A DNA stretch of 64,000 nucleotides from Novosphingobium sp. PP1Y (GTDB lineage Bacteria > Pseudomonadota > Alphaproteobacteria > Sphingomonadales > Sphingomonadaceae). The notes beneath the pieces are model-generated. The model saw only the letters and a list, made by a program, of their open reading frames with translations. It made no database searches and was not told the origin of the DNA. Positions 57,251-64,000 of this stretch are shown here, piece after piece. The stretch's first letter is position 1, and each line of letters opens with the position of its first letter. The stretch is from contig NC_015580.1 of assembly GCF_000253255.1 (NCBI RefSeq), positions 3,361,001 to 3,425,000 on the forward strand, in the 5' to 3' direction. Position numbers and translations under genes: made by a program.

Positions 57251-58024
57251 CTATTGAGCCGTCATGCCGCCATCCACCACGACTTCCGAACCGGTCATGA
57301 AGGAGGATTTTGATGACGCGAGAAACACCACGGCATTGGCGATTTCGGACGGATCGGCATTGCGGCCCAGCGGGTGCTGGTGGGCCAACTGCTTGCGCCC
57401 TTCTTCGACACTGATGCCGGTCAATTTCGCGAAGGCGACGACGGCCTCTTCGGCCAGCGGAGTGTTCGTGAAGCCCGGATGCACAGAATTCACCCGGATG
57501 CCCAGCGGCGCCACTTCCATGGCAAGTGCTTTCGAAAAGATGCGCGCCGCCCCTTTGGAGGTACAGTAGGGAACCGCGCCCGCCGACCCGATGATCCCGC
57601 CGATCGACGACAGATTGATAATGGACGCGCCGCCAGGGAGGTCGGTCGCACGTTCGGCAAGCAGAGGAACTGCGTGCTTGGCCCCCAGGAACATGCTTTC
57701 AACGTTAACGATCTGCATACGTCGCCATTCGTCCCGCGTGGTTTCGATCAGCGGCTTCATCTGAAAAAATCCGGCATTGTTGACAAGAATATCCAACCCG
57801 CCGGCTGCGCCCCTGGCGAATGCCATCGCCTTGGCCCATGCTACCTCGTCCGTAACGTCAAACTGGAATGCCAGCCCACCCAGCGTCGCTGCGAAGTCGT
57901 GAGGATCGTCCTTGTCCGTCACGATGACCAGCGCACCTTCATGGGCCAGCGCCTTGGCGGTCGCGGCACCAATACCACGCAACGCGCCCGTCACCAACGC
58001 CACCCGCCCGTCCAGTATGCCCAT
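57251..58024 (-). CDS. Short-chain dehydrogenase/reductase (SDR)
   Basis: I chose the ATG at 58024 because GGAGCAGAA precedes it; this gives 257 residues, the classical SDR length. The cofactor motif TGALRGIG is at 12-19, NNAG at 82-85, the catalytic Ser140 in INLSSIGG, and Tyr153-x3-Lys157 in PYCTSK. The Asp37-type residue in IVTDKDD favours NAD(H). The C-terminal block VHPGFTNTPL and EVVVDGGMTAQ is standard. It would oxidise or reduce a hydroxyl group of an unknown, possibly steroid- or terpenoid-like, substrate of the surrounding catabolic cluster. Confidence 0.9.
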   Translation of the reverse strand: MGILDGRVALVTGALRGIGAATAKALAHEGALVIVTDKDDPHDFAATLGGLAFQFDVTDEVAWAKAMAFARGAAGGLDILVNNAGFFQMKPLIETTRDEWRRMQIVNVESMFLGAKHAVPLLAERATDLPGGASIINLSSIGGIIGSAGAVPYCTSKGAARIFSKALAMEVAPLGIRVNSVHPGFTNTPLAEEAVVAFAKLTGISVEEGRKQLAHQHPLGRNADPSEIANAVVFLASSKSSFMTGSEVVVDGGMTAQ

Positions 58025-58108
58025 TTCTGCTCCTATTCCTGCCATCGAAGAAGCTATGTTCGGCAAAAAGACCGGATGACAGTTTCCCACCATCCGGTCC
58101 GTCCTCCG

Positions 58109-60439
58109 TCAGAACTTGACTGCGACTTCGCCTCCGAACGTGCGAGGCGCGGCGGCCTGGCGCTGGTAGCCGCCTGTGCCGTTCGGGAACGCGCTTTCCT
58201 GAACCCAACCGTTGTACTGAACGTTGGTCAGGTTCTTGCCCCAGAGCTTGAAAGTGACGTTGTCCAGCGAAGCGGGCGTGAAACTCAGTGTGCCGTCCAC
58301 GAGCGTCGTCGGCTTCTGGCTGGCCACGTTCTGGATCGTCCAGAAGAAGCGGCTGGTGTAGGCGGCATTCACATCGACCACGAACTCACCGATGTCGGTG
58401 TAGGTCTTATAGTTCAGGCCGCCGGTGATACGCCACTTGGGGGCCAGCACCATGCGCGCGCCGGACCTGTCGACGTAAGTCGGTCCGGTAAGTGTCGTAC
58501 CCGGTTCGAACGCGCCGGTGTAGACCGGAGCAGTCGTGAACGACTTGAACACGGCATCGAGATAGACTGCGCTCGCGCGTAGCGTCAGTCCTTTTGCCGC
58601 CAGGAGTTCGCCGGAGAATTCGACGCCCTTGGTCTGCGCCTTCTCAGCATTTGTCAGTCCGATCGCAATCACGTCGCCGACCTGAATGGCGGTCTGGACC
58701 TGAGGGTCCTTGATGTTGTTCAAGAAAAGCGCCGCATTAAGACGCAGCCGGCGATCGAACAGTTCGGACTTGAGACCCAATTCATAGGCGGTGACGATTT
58801 CCGGCTTGGCGGGAGGCGCCACCAACCCAGCGGTGTTATACGTACCCGCCTTGAATCCGCGACTGACAGACCCGTAACCCATGATGTCGCGGCCCAAATG
58901 CTGATCCAGCGCGGCACGCCAGGTGAAGGAATGAAACGTCTTGGAATTCGTATATGGATTGTCAACGCCAGAAGGCTGGGCGTCATACGTCCCAGAGCCA
59001 GGAATGGTCAGCGTCTGCTCGCCATATCCACTCAGGTCGTCGATGCTGTAGCGCGCGCCGAGCGTAAAGTTGGTGCTTTTGGTGATTGGAGCGCTCGTCT
59101 GCGCGAAGCCCGCGTAGCTGTTTATCGTCTGCAAGCCGGTGACCGAGATATACGAGCCGGGTACTCCGGTCAGCCCATCGACATAGGTTCCCGCCAGTTC
59201 GTAGGGATTGTAGCCCGAGTGATAGTGAAAATAATAGAGGCCCGCGATCCACTTGATCGGGCTGTGCGGCTGGGACTTGATCTGCCATTCCTGAGAGAAC
59301 TGGCGGTCCGTCGTGGTGATCGGGAGACTGATGTAACCGGGGATCGCCGTGGCAACCTGGTTTTTAGCGTGACCAAGCGAATCACGAAACGCCGTGATTG
59401 AGACGAACTGCCCGAAACCCGCGTCCTGATCAAATTCCAGTGACGCGCCCCAGGTACGCATTGTGTTGCCTTCCGGTGTCTCTGTGGAAATCTGGCGGGC
59501 GTCATAGAACCCACCAAGATCTGCAAGCGACGGTACCGTTACCGGAGTCCCGGTTCCCGAATATGGGACCGACGCCGTGTAAGTACCACCCAGAACATCG
59601 TGCACGTTGCCGAAGTCATCATTGGAATAGGCATAGTAACCGATGAGCTTGAACTTGGTCGATGCCGAAGGCTCGAAGATGAATTTGGTGCGTACCGATA
59701 CAGCACTCCCCAGATAGACATCCGAACCGTCGACCAGGCTATGCCCCCAGCCCGAACGCTGATCATGGCCACCGGCAGCTACGCTCCATGACAGAGTGTC
59801 CGTTATCGGCATTGCGGCGTAAAGCCGTCCACTGATAGTGTTGTAGTTGCCGTATCCGACGGCTGCTTCGAATTCCTTCTGCTGACCCGGATCCTTGGTG
59901 AAGATTTGAATCGCGCCGCCCGACGTATTGCGACCGAACAGAGTGCCTTGCGGTCCCTTCAGCACCTCGACATGCTCCACATCGCCGAGATCGAGCAAGG
60001 CGGAAAACAGACGCCCATAATAGACATTGTCGATGTACGTGCCAACGCTGGCCTCGTTTCCGATCACGCCTGCGGCGATGTTGCCGATACCACGGATAAA
60101 CGGGTACGCGGTGTCCGCGTTGAACGAAATGTTCAGGGATGGATCGACTTGCGTCAATTGCAGCGCGCTGGTCACACCTCTCGCCTGCAACGCCTCGGCA
60201 TCGAAGGCATTAACCGAGACCGGCGTGTCCTGTACGTTTTCCTCGCGGCGCTGCGCCGTCACAACGATATCGTTTAGTCGGTTGCCCCCTCCGTCCGTGC
60301 TAGCAGTAACTTCAGCACTTGCCACCTCCTCGGCATGTACACTGGCCGGCAAGGCAATGATCGCCAAAGTTGCAACTGCGATCGAAGCGCCACTCGCACG
60401 CTGGAGCAACTGGCTCTTTCCGGATATATCTTGCCTCAT
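58109..60439 (-). CDS. TonB-dependent outer-membrane receptor
   Basis: The 776-residue protein starts with a signal peptide ending PASVHA (cleavage near residue 36), preceded by AGGGATA. The TonB box-like NDIVVTAQRREENVQDTPVSV leads to the plug domain (ALQLTQVDPSLNISFN, EVLKGPQGTLFGRNTSGGAIQIFTKDP). The beta barrel follows and ends with Phe (TFGGEVAVKF), the usual outer-membrane assembly signal. Sphingomonads have many such receptors with catabolic genes; this one should import the cluster's substrate. The gene is followed after 84 bases by the SDR gene on the same strand. Confidence 0.93.
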   Translation of the reverse strand: MRQDISGKSQLLQRASGASIAVATLAIIALPASVHAEEVASAEVTASTDGGGNRLNDIVVTAQRREENVQDTPVSVNAFDAEALQARGVTSALQLTQVDPSLNISFNADTAYPFIRGIGNIAAGVIGNEASVGTYIDNVYYGRLFSALLDLGDVEHVEVLKGPQGTLFGRNTSGGAIQIFTKDPGQQKEFEAAVGYGNYNTISGRLYAAMPITDTLSWSVAAGGHDQRSGWGHSLVDGSDVYLGSAVSVRTKFIFEPSASTKFKLIGYYAYSNDDFGNVHDVLGGTYTASVPYSGTGTPVTVPSLADLGGFYDARQISTETPEGNTMRTWGASLEFDQDAGFGQFVSITAFRDSLGHAKNQVATAIPGYISLPITTTDRQFSQEWQIKSQPHSPIKWIAGLYYFHYHSGYNPYELAGTYVDGLTGVPGSYISVTGLQTINSYAGFAQTSAPITKSTNFTLGARYSIDDLSGYGEQTLTIPGSGTYDAQPSGVDNPYTNSKTFHSFTWRAALDQHLGRDIMGYGSVSRGFKAGTYNTAGLVAPPAKPEIVTAYELGLKSELFDRRLRLNAALFLNNIKDPQVQTAIQVGDVIAIGLTNAEKAQTKGVEFSGELLAAKGLTLRASAVYLDAVFKSFTTAPVYTGAFEPGTTLTGPTYVDRSGARMVLAPKWRITGGLNYKTYTDIGEFVVDVNAAYTSRFFWTIQNVASQKPTTLVDGTLSFTPASLDNVTFKLWGKNLTNVQYNGWVQESAFPNGTGGYQRQAAAPRTFGGEVAVKF

Positions 60440-60553
60440 ATAAATATCCCTGTTTAGTGATCTTTTTCGATTAAGAAAAACGACGATCCAACAAAAATAA
60501 AATTTTTCGTTTCGTCAGAAACAAAAGCACTGGATCTTCGACGAATATTTTCT

Positions 60554-61030
60554 TCAGAATATCGTGGAAGGTTCGTCTTTGAATACAGCAGTGCTGTTCA
60601 AAGTTTCAGGCATGACCGGGAAATTATAGCCGCATTGCGGGCAGGGTTCGGCCAGAGCAGCCTGCTCGACCGCAACATCGTAAGCCTTGTCCGAAATGTG
60701 CGCGCAGGCAGGGCAAACGCGGATCAATCGGGCATTCTTGTATTCGAAGTTGGTGATGATATCTTCCATGATCGCACCGGTCCGAACCGCCCATTCCTTG
60801 GCATGCTTATGGTACGTGTCCATGTGCCAGTCCTTCAGCGCTTCGAAACTGGTCCAGAAGCTCACTTCATTGTACCAGCTCGGATCATCAGGATGCACCC
60901 ACCAGGTCAGGTGGAGGAAACCTGGAAGTTTCTTCAGCTTTGTCCGCACATCAGCAAAAACCATTTGGAATTTTTTGTAACCGTCCTCGCTGGAGAACCT
61001 CACTCTTTGCATGCTCTGATATACAGCCAT
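60554..61030 (-). CDS. ABM-fold monooxygenase-like protein with a C-terminal zinc ribbon
   Basis: The 158-residue protein has an N-terminal dimeric ferredoxin-like ABM fold (VYQSMQRVRFSSEDGYKKFQ, LPGFLHLTWWVHPDDPSWYNEVSFWTSFEALKDWHM), found in small quinone-forming monooxygenases and heme-degrading proteins. The last 60 residues hold four cysteines in two pairs: CPACAH and CPQCGY, a zinc ribbon or rubredoxin-like knuckle. I do not recall this combination as common. It might be an oxygenase component or a regulator that needs a metal. It lies upstream of the TonB receptor gene, on the same strand, and has GGAG before its ATG. Confidence 0.7.
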   Translation of the reverse strand: MAVYQSMQRVRFSSEDGYKKFQMVFADVRTKLKKLPGFLHLTWWVHPDDPSWYNEVSFWTSFEALKDWHMDTYHKHAKEWAVRTGAIMEDIITNFEYKNARLIRVCPACAHISDKAYDVAVEQAALAEPCPQCGYNFPVMPETLNSTAVFKDEPSTIF

Positions 61031-61105
61031 CTTAATTGCTCCGAAGAAATAAAAAATTCACGCCACCTGACGATTACGAAGCTAATACATTTCGGCTACA
61101 TGCAT

Positions 61106-61136
61106 TGGACCAGTTTCGAATATTTTAATTGGTCCA
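61106..61136. promoter_or_regulatory. Operator-like dyad TGGACCA / TGGTCCA
   Basis: TGGACCA (61106-61112) and TGGTCCA (61130-61136) form a 7-bp perfect dyad with a 17-base AT-rich spacer, upstream of the ABM gene. The half-site TTGGACCAGT recurs at 61969-61978, upstream of the tetR gene, followed in both places by CGA and TATTT. This pattern would fit a TetR binding site. Confidence 0.45.
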
Positions 61137-61221
61137 CATATCCGGTTTCGCGAATTCTGATTATTACAGATTCATTAATGAAAATGTCACTGATATTATT
61201 ATTCCGGCACCCACAGGCTTT

Positions 61222-61250
61222 GCCGCCAGCACACGCGAAGTGCTGGCGGC
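61222..61250 (-). terminator. Strong hairpin after the VOC-fold gene
   Basis: GCCGCCAGCAC (61222-61232) and GTGCTGGCGGC (61240-61250) form an 11-bp perfect stem with a 7-base loop, 66 bases past the stop at 61316. The - strand continuation is not T-rich, so termination is likely but not certain. Confidence 0.55.
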
Positions 61251-61315
61251 CATTACATGACAAATCCGGAAGGACGTTCAATGGGGACCCCGCCATACGT
61301 GCCGTTCGCAAACGA

Positions 61316-61807
61316 TCAGCCCAGCGCGAGCGCCTCACACCGGTTCAATGACATGTCACTATCCGAAGGCGACTGCATGATCTCGATCAGATTACCGTCC
61401 GGGTCGCGGCCATAGACTGAGCCATAGGTCTTGCCGTCAAACACGGTCTTGGTGGGCGAACCGTGCACGAAGGGCAGTCCGAGGCCTGAAAGGCGCTCGA
61501 ATTCAGCGTCGATGTCATCAACGTTGAAGCACAGGTGGGTATAGCCATAGTCATAAGGCCGCAACGGCTCCAGCCGCTTGCCGACGGGGTTCGACCACTG
61601 GAACAGTTCGATATAGACGTTGCCGCCCTTCATCGTGACCGTCGTACAAACTGCATCCTTCACGCCGATCACGCGCTCGGCTTCTTCCTGGTAGTCTTCC
61701 AGATTGTGCACGAAAACCGGCTCAAACCCGAACGCCTTTTCGTAGAATTCCTGCATCCGCTGCAGGTTGGGCGTGCTGATGTTGATGTGGTGTAAACTCA
61801 ATGCCAT
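61316..61807 (-). CDS. VOC-superfamily protein (glyoxalase/extradiol dioxygenase fold)
   Basis: The 163-residue protein has two beta-alpha-beta-beta-beta modules. It starts LHHINISTPNLQRMQEFYEK with a metal-binding-type His, has AFGFEPVFVHNLE, NVYIELFQW with a likely Glu ligand, YTHLCFNVDDIDAEFERL with a second His and GRDPDGNLIEIMQ with the closing Glu. These residues (His, Glu, His, Glu) suggest an intact metal site. The family ranges from glyoxalase I and methylmalonyl-CoA epimerase to ring-cleavage dioxygenases and isomerases. In this cluster a ring-modifying or isomerising step is plausible. The gene is divergent from tetR. Confidence 0.85.
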   Translation of the reverse strand: MALSLHHINISTPNLQRMQEFYEKAFGFEPVFVHNLEDYQEEAERVIGVKDAVCTTVTMKGGNVYIELFQWSNPVGKRLEPLRPYDYGYTHLCFNVDDIDAEFERLSGLGLPFVHGSPTKTVFDGKTYGSVYGRDPDGNLIEIMQSPSDSDMSLNRCEALALG

Positions 61808-61819
61808 TGCTTGATCCGC

Positions 61820-61915
61820 CTATTTTTGATTGTCCAATTCGCGACGCAGGCCCTGTATCACCGCGGCACCCACGACTGAGATGATCGAGACCGTGAAGAC
61901 AACCCGCCCTACCCC
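61820..61915 (-). pseudogene. Possible C-terminal remnant of a membrane transporter
   Basis: On the - strand the frame ending at a TAG (61822-61820) reads GRVVFTVSIISVVGAAVIQGL followed by RRELDNQK, like the last membrane helix and tail of a major-facilitator protein. No further part of such a gene is found upstream, so it is at most a short remnant in the VOC-tetR intergenic region. Confidence 0.3.
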
Positions 61916-62102
61916 GGCCTAGAATGCAGACGCGATCAATGGAGGTTATCGCAATTCGTCCAGACGCTTTGGACCAGTCGATTATTTGGTGGTTGATCCA
62001 GTAGGCACCCGATGGCACACGCGCATCCGCCACGCAGCCTTGCGCAACGGTGTGGCGATGCTATCTGCTACCATTAATGATCGAGAAGATCGGAGCCGGT
62101 CT

Positions 62103-62645
62103 ATGCGTGCCGACGCAAGGAAAAATTATACCCATGTCCTCTCGGTTGCCCGCGAGGTCCTGACGGAACAGGGCGCGACGGCATCGTTGCGTGACATTGC
62201 CCGCAAGGCCGACGTCGGACTTGCTACTTTGTACCGCCATTTCCCTTCGCGCGATGCGCTGGTTGAAACCTTGCTGCGTACCGAGCTCGATGTGCTTACC
62301 GATCGCGCCACCGAACTGGAGAAAGAACCCCCGTCCGCAGAATCACTGATCGACTGGTTCAAGGATTCGGTCCGCTACTTTCAGCGCTATCGCGGCGTTA
62401 CTGACCTTATGGCTGCCGCATACGCGGATCCGCAATCAGCGTTGTTTACATCGTGCTCGCGAGTTCGGGCCGCCGGCAACAGTCTGCTGGCGCGCGCTCA
62501 GGCCGTCGGCGTCGCATCAAACGAACTCGATGAAGCCGACCTTTTCGCTCTAATCGCAGCGGCAGGATGGATGAGCGATCAGCCCTCCTTCAATGATCGC
62601 GCAGATCACCTCATCGACTTCATCGCACGCGCCATGCTGCGCTAA
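62103..62645 (+). CDS. TetR/AcrR-family transcriptional repressor
   Basis: I chose the ATG at 62103, which has GGAGC 6 bases upstream, over the longer frame from 61986. The 180-residue product has the TetR N-terminal helix-turn-helix: ARKNYTHVLSVAREVLTEQGATASLRDIARKADVGLATLYRHFPSRDALV. The C-terminal domain (EPPSAESLIDWFKDSVRYFQRYRGVTDLMAAAYADPQ) is of the SbtR-like type. It is divergent from the VOC gene and faces the MFS gene, so it probably represses the catabolic cluster until its substrate appears. The motif TTGGACCAGT upstream could be its operator. Confidence 0.88.
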   Translation: MRADARKNYTHVLSVAREVLTEQGATASLRDIARKADVGLATLYRHFPSRDALVETLLRTELDVLTDRATELEKEPPSAESLIDWFKDSVRYFQRYRGVTDLMAAAYADPQSALFTSCSRVRAAGNSLLARAQAVGVASNELDEADLFALIAAAGWMSDQPSFNDRADHLIDFIARAMLR

Positions 62646-62661
62646 GCGGTGACCCTAGGTG

Positions 62662-64000
62662 CTATGGCGCCGCAGCATTTTTAGGGAAATTCCGGATCGA
62701 AAGCGCCAAGACGAGAGCGTTGAGCATGCTGGCGGCACAACAGACGATCGCCAGCGCTCGATCGATCTGGTTGGGACCACCCAGAAAGTCCGACGTGAAG
62801 CTTACCGCCAGCGGCGACAGGCCGACAAAGAAAAGCGACCCCACCACCGTGCTGATGCCTAGGTTCAAGCCACGCATGTCAGACGGAATGACGATCGTTA
62901 TCAGCGACAGCGCGCCGGTTGCTATCGAAATCCCGGCAATAAGAAAAATGGTCAACATAACGGCCGTAACCAGCCAATTGCCGGGCAAGGCGTAAAGGCT
63001 GAACGGCACGCACAGGCAAGCAACGCCGGTCATCGCCACGATCACGTTACGCGCGCCGCCTCTGCGGTAGAATACATCGACCAGAGTGCCGCCAACCTTG
63101 GCCGCGACAATGCCGCCGCCCATTAAGATTGCACCGATGATAAGGCCCACTTCGTCTGCACGCAGGTCGAATTTGCGCAAGAACAGCGGCGCACCCCAGA
63201 CGAAGACGGCACCGTCGGCTATGAACAGGGTGGCGCGGATGAACTGGAGCGGAATGGCCGTCGCCCGCAAGGCCCACAAGCGGGCCCAGATCGTCCCTTG
63301 TGACTGTTCGGCAGCCATCGCGCCAGCATCGCGTTCGGCTTCCGTCGCAGTACCACCACCCGCGATGCTTGCCGCGTGGGCAACCTCAACCGTCCAGTCC
63401 TGCTCGAACGCCGTCGGCTCATGCGCAACACCCTGCCCGCGGGGGTCGCGCAGCAGTTTGAGCGAGAAGGCGACCGGGATCAGCACAGCGCCCATTACTA
63501 GTAGGCTCAGCCCCCACGGATGCGGGGACACGAAGGGGCCCCTGAGGCCTTGCGTATGGACCAGCAGGAAACCACCGAGAACAAAAGCCAGCGGTGCTCC
63601 GCACTGTTCGCCCACACCCAACCATGTCGCCGAACGCCCGCGCGTTGTCTCGGGGGCCAAATCGCTCGAGATGGCATAAACGCCGATGCCTATGATCGGA
63701 TAAGCGACGCCAAGCAGGCAGCGGCCAACAAGCAGGGCGGCAAAGGTAGTAGAGAACGCCGTGATCGCGGTTGAAACGACCATGCCTATGATGCCAGCAA
63801 GCAGTAGCCGAACTCGTGACAAGCGATCAATCAGGATTCCAGCCGGCACAGACATGACTGCTAGCGGTACTGCCAAGGCGAATCCCTGAAGCAAGGCGAC
63901 CTGCTGATCCGTGAACACCAGATCACGTTGCATGGCTTCCTGAACCGGTCCCATCATGGACCGCGAGAACGCGCCCATCATGTTGATAAACGCCAACAGC
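62662..64000 (-). CDS. Major-facilitator-superfamily transporter (5' end outside the window)
   Basis: The frame is open to the window edge; the first readable residues LLAFINMMGAFSRSMMGPV are within the first membrane helix, so probably 10-30 residues are missing. The 440 visible residues have about 12 membrane helices and the loop motif GILIDRLSRVRLLLAGI (family motif A). The central cytosolic loop is long and acidic (EQDWTVEVAHAAS to AEQSQGTIW). The sequence resembles spinster-type MFS permeases near catabolic genes in sphingomonads. It would import or export the substrate. Its 3' end is 17 bases from the convergent tetR stop. Confidence 0.88.
   Translation of the reverse strand, partial: LLAFINMMGAFSRSMMGPVQEAMQRDLVFTDQQVALLQGFALAVPLAVMSVPAGILIDRLSRVRLLLAGIIGMVVSTAITAFSTTFAALLVGRCLLGVAYPIIGIGVYAISSDLAPETTRGRSATWLGVGEQCGAPLAFVLGGFLLVHTQGLRGPFVSPHPWGLSLLVMGAVLIPVAFSLKLLRDPRGQGVAHEPTAFEQDWTVEVAHAASIAGGGTATEAERDAGAMAAEQSQGTIWARLWALRATAIPLQFIRATLFIADGAVFVWGAPLFLRKFDLRADEVGLIIGAILMGGGIVAAKVGGTLVDVFYRRGGARNVIVAMTGVACLCVPFSLYALPGNWLVTAVMLTIFLIAGISIATGALSLITIVIPSDMRGLNLGISTVVGSLFFVGLSPLAVSFTSDFLGGPNQIDRALAIVCCAASMLNALVLALSIRNFPKNAAAP

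Noticed and set aside
1..64000. CRISPR arrays, rRNA and tRNA genes
   Set aside because: No regularly spaced direct repeats and no recognisable rRNA or tRNA sequence was seen on either strand by reading; a covariance-model scan was not possible.

Overview
The window is GC-rich and looks like an alphaproteobacterium of the Sphingomonadaceae (Novosphingobium/Sphingobium type). The signs are a TonB-dependent receptor beside small catabolic genes, a MucR-family regulator, acyl-CoA degradation genes, and a conjugative-element backbone of the kind found on sphingomonad plasmids and integrative elements. This placement is inferred from protein character, not from a search. No rRNA, tRNA or CRISPR array was recognised.

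Layout. (1) 1-5.1 kb: a tightly coupled acyl-CoA operon on the + strand (acyl-CoA dehydrogenase tail, class III CoA-transferase, thiolase, acyl-CoA dehydrogenase, MaoC-like hydratase). (2) 5.2-7.4 kb: debris of mobile DNA (IS1595-like remnant, frameshifted serine resolvase, Tn3-like end, a 29-bp dyad). (3) 7.4-20.7 kb: a mobilisation module on the - strand (lytic transglycosylase, MobF relaxase, VirD4/TraD-type coupling protein, ribbon-helix-helix accessory protein, an oriT-like structured intergenic region) followed by element housekeeping genes (two DUF2493 paralogues, DUF6117, DUF736, ParDE, DUF5983, a PP-loop ATPase). No type IV secretion channel genes are present. (4) 20.7-28.8 kb: a DUF932 gene split in two by an approximately 6.9-kb insertion. 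The insert carries three overlapping tyrosine-recombinase genes plus a small HTH gene (a ginABCD/GInt-type element) and an ArdC antirestriction gene. Its ends are imperfect inverted repeats, and a perfect 46-bp palindrome lies near one of them. (5) 28.9-39.7 kb: the rest of the backbone (LPD29-like protein, two unknowns, a strawberry-notch helicase with a methylase-like domain, ParB, CHC2/Toprim protein, an unusually long MucR-like protein). (6) 39.9-53.9 kb: a DUF2520 gene, then a defence-island-like block. It holds a SLATT / CD-NTase (SMODS plus AGS-C) / membrane DUF2235 hydrolase operon, an RloC-like zinc-hook ATPase paired with a GIY-YIG nuclease, a nuclease-NACHT protein with a TPR partner, and an XRE-ImmA/IrrE regulator with an unknown partner. 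(7) 54.4-57.2 kb: a decay zone with ParB, luxI, luxR and IS630 remnants; luxI keeps its frame but has three stop codons. (8) 57.2-64 kb: a catabolic cluster (SDR, TonB receptor, ABM/zinc-ribbon protein, VOC dioxygenase-fold protein, TetR, MFS transporter running off the edge).

How it fits together. An accessory region (about 5.2-57 kb) lies between two catabolic segments. Its backbone genes (relaxase, coupling protein, ParB, helicase, Toprim, MucR) would serve transfer and maintenance, ArdC would protect incoming DNA, and the 41-54 kb block would act against phages or plasmids. The best candidate for an undescribed system is the 40.99-44.39 kb operon, in which a cyclic-nucleotide synthase is translationally coupled to a SLATT membrane protein and followed by a two-helix membrane alpha/beta hydrolase instead of a standard CBASS effector.
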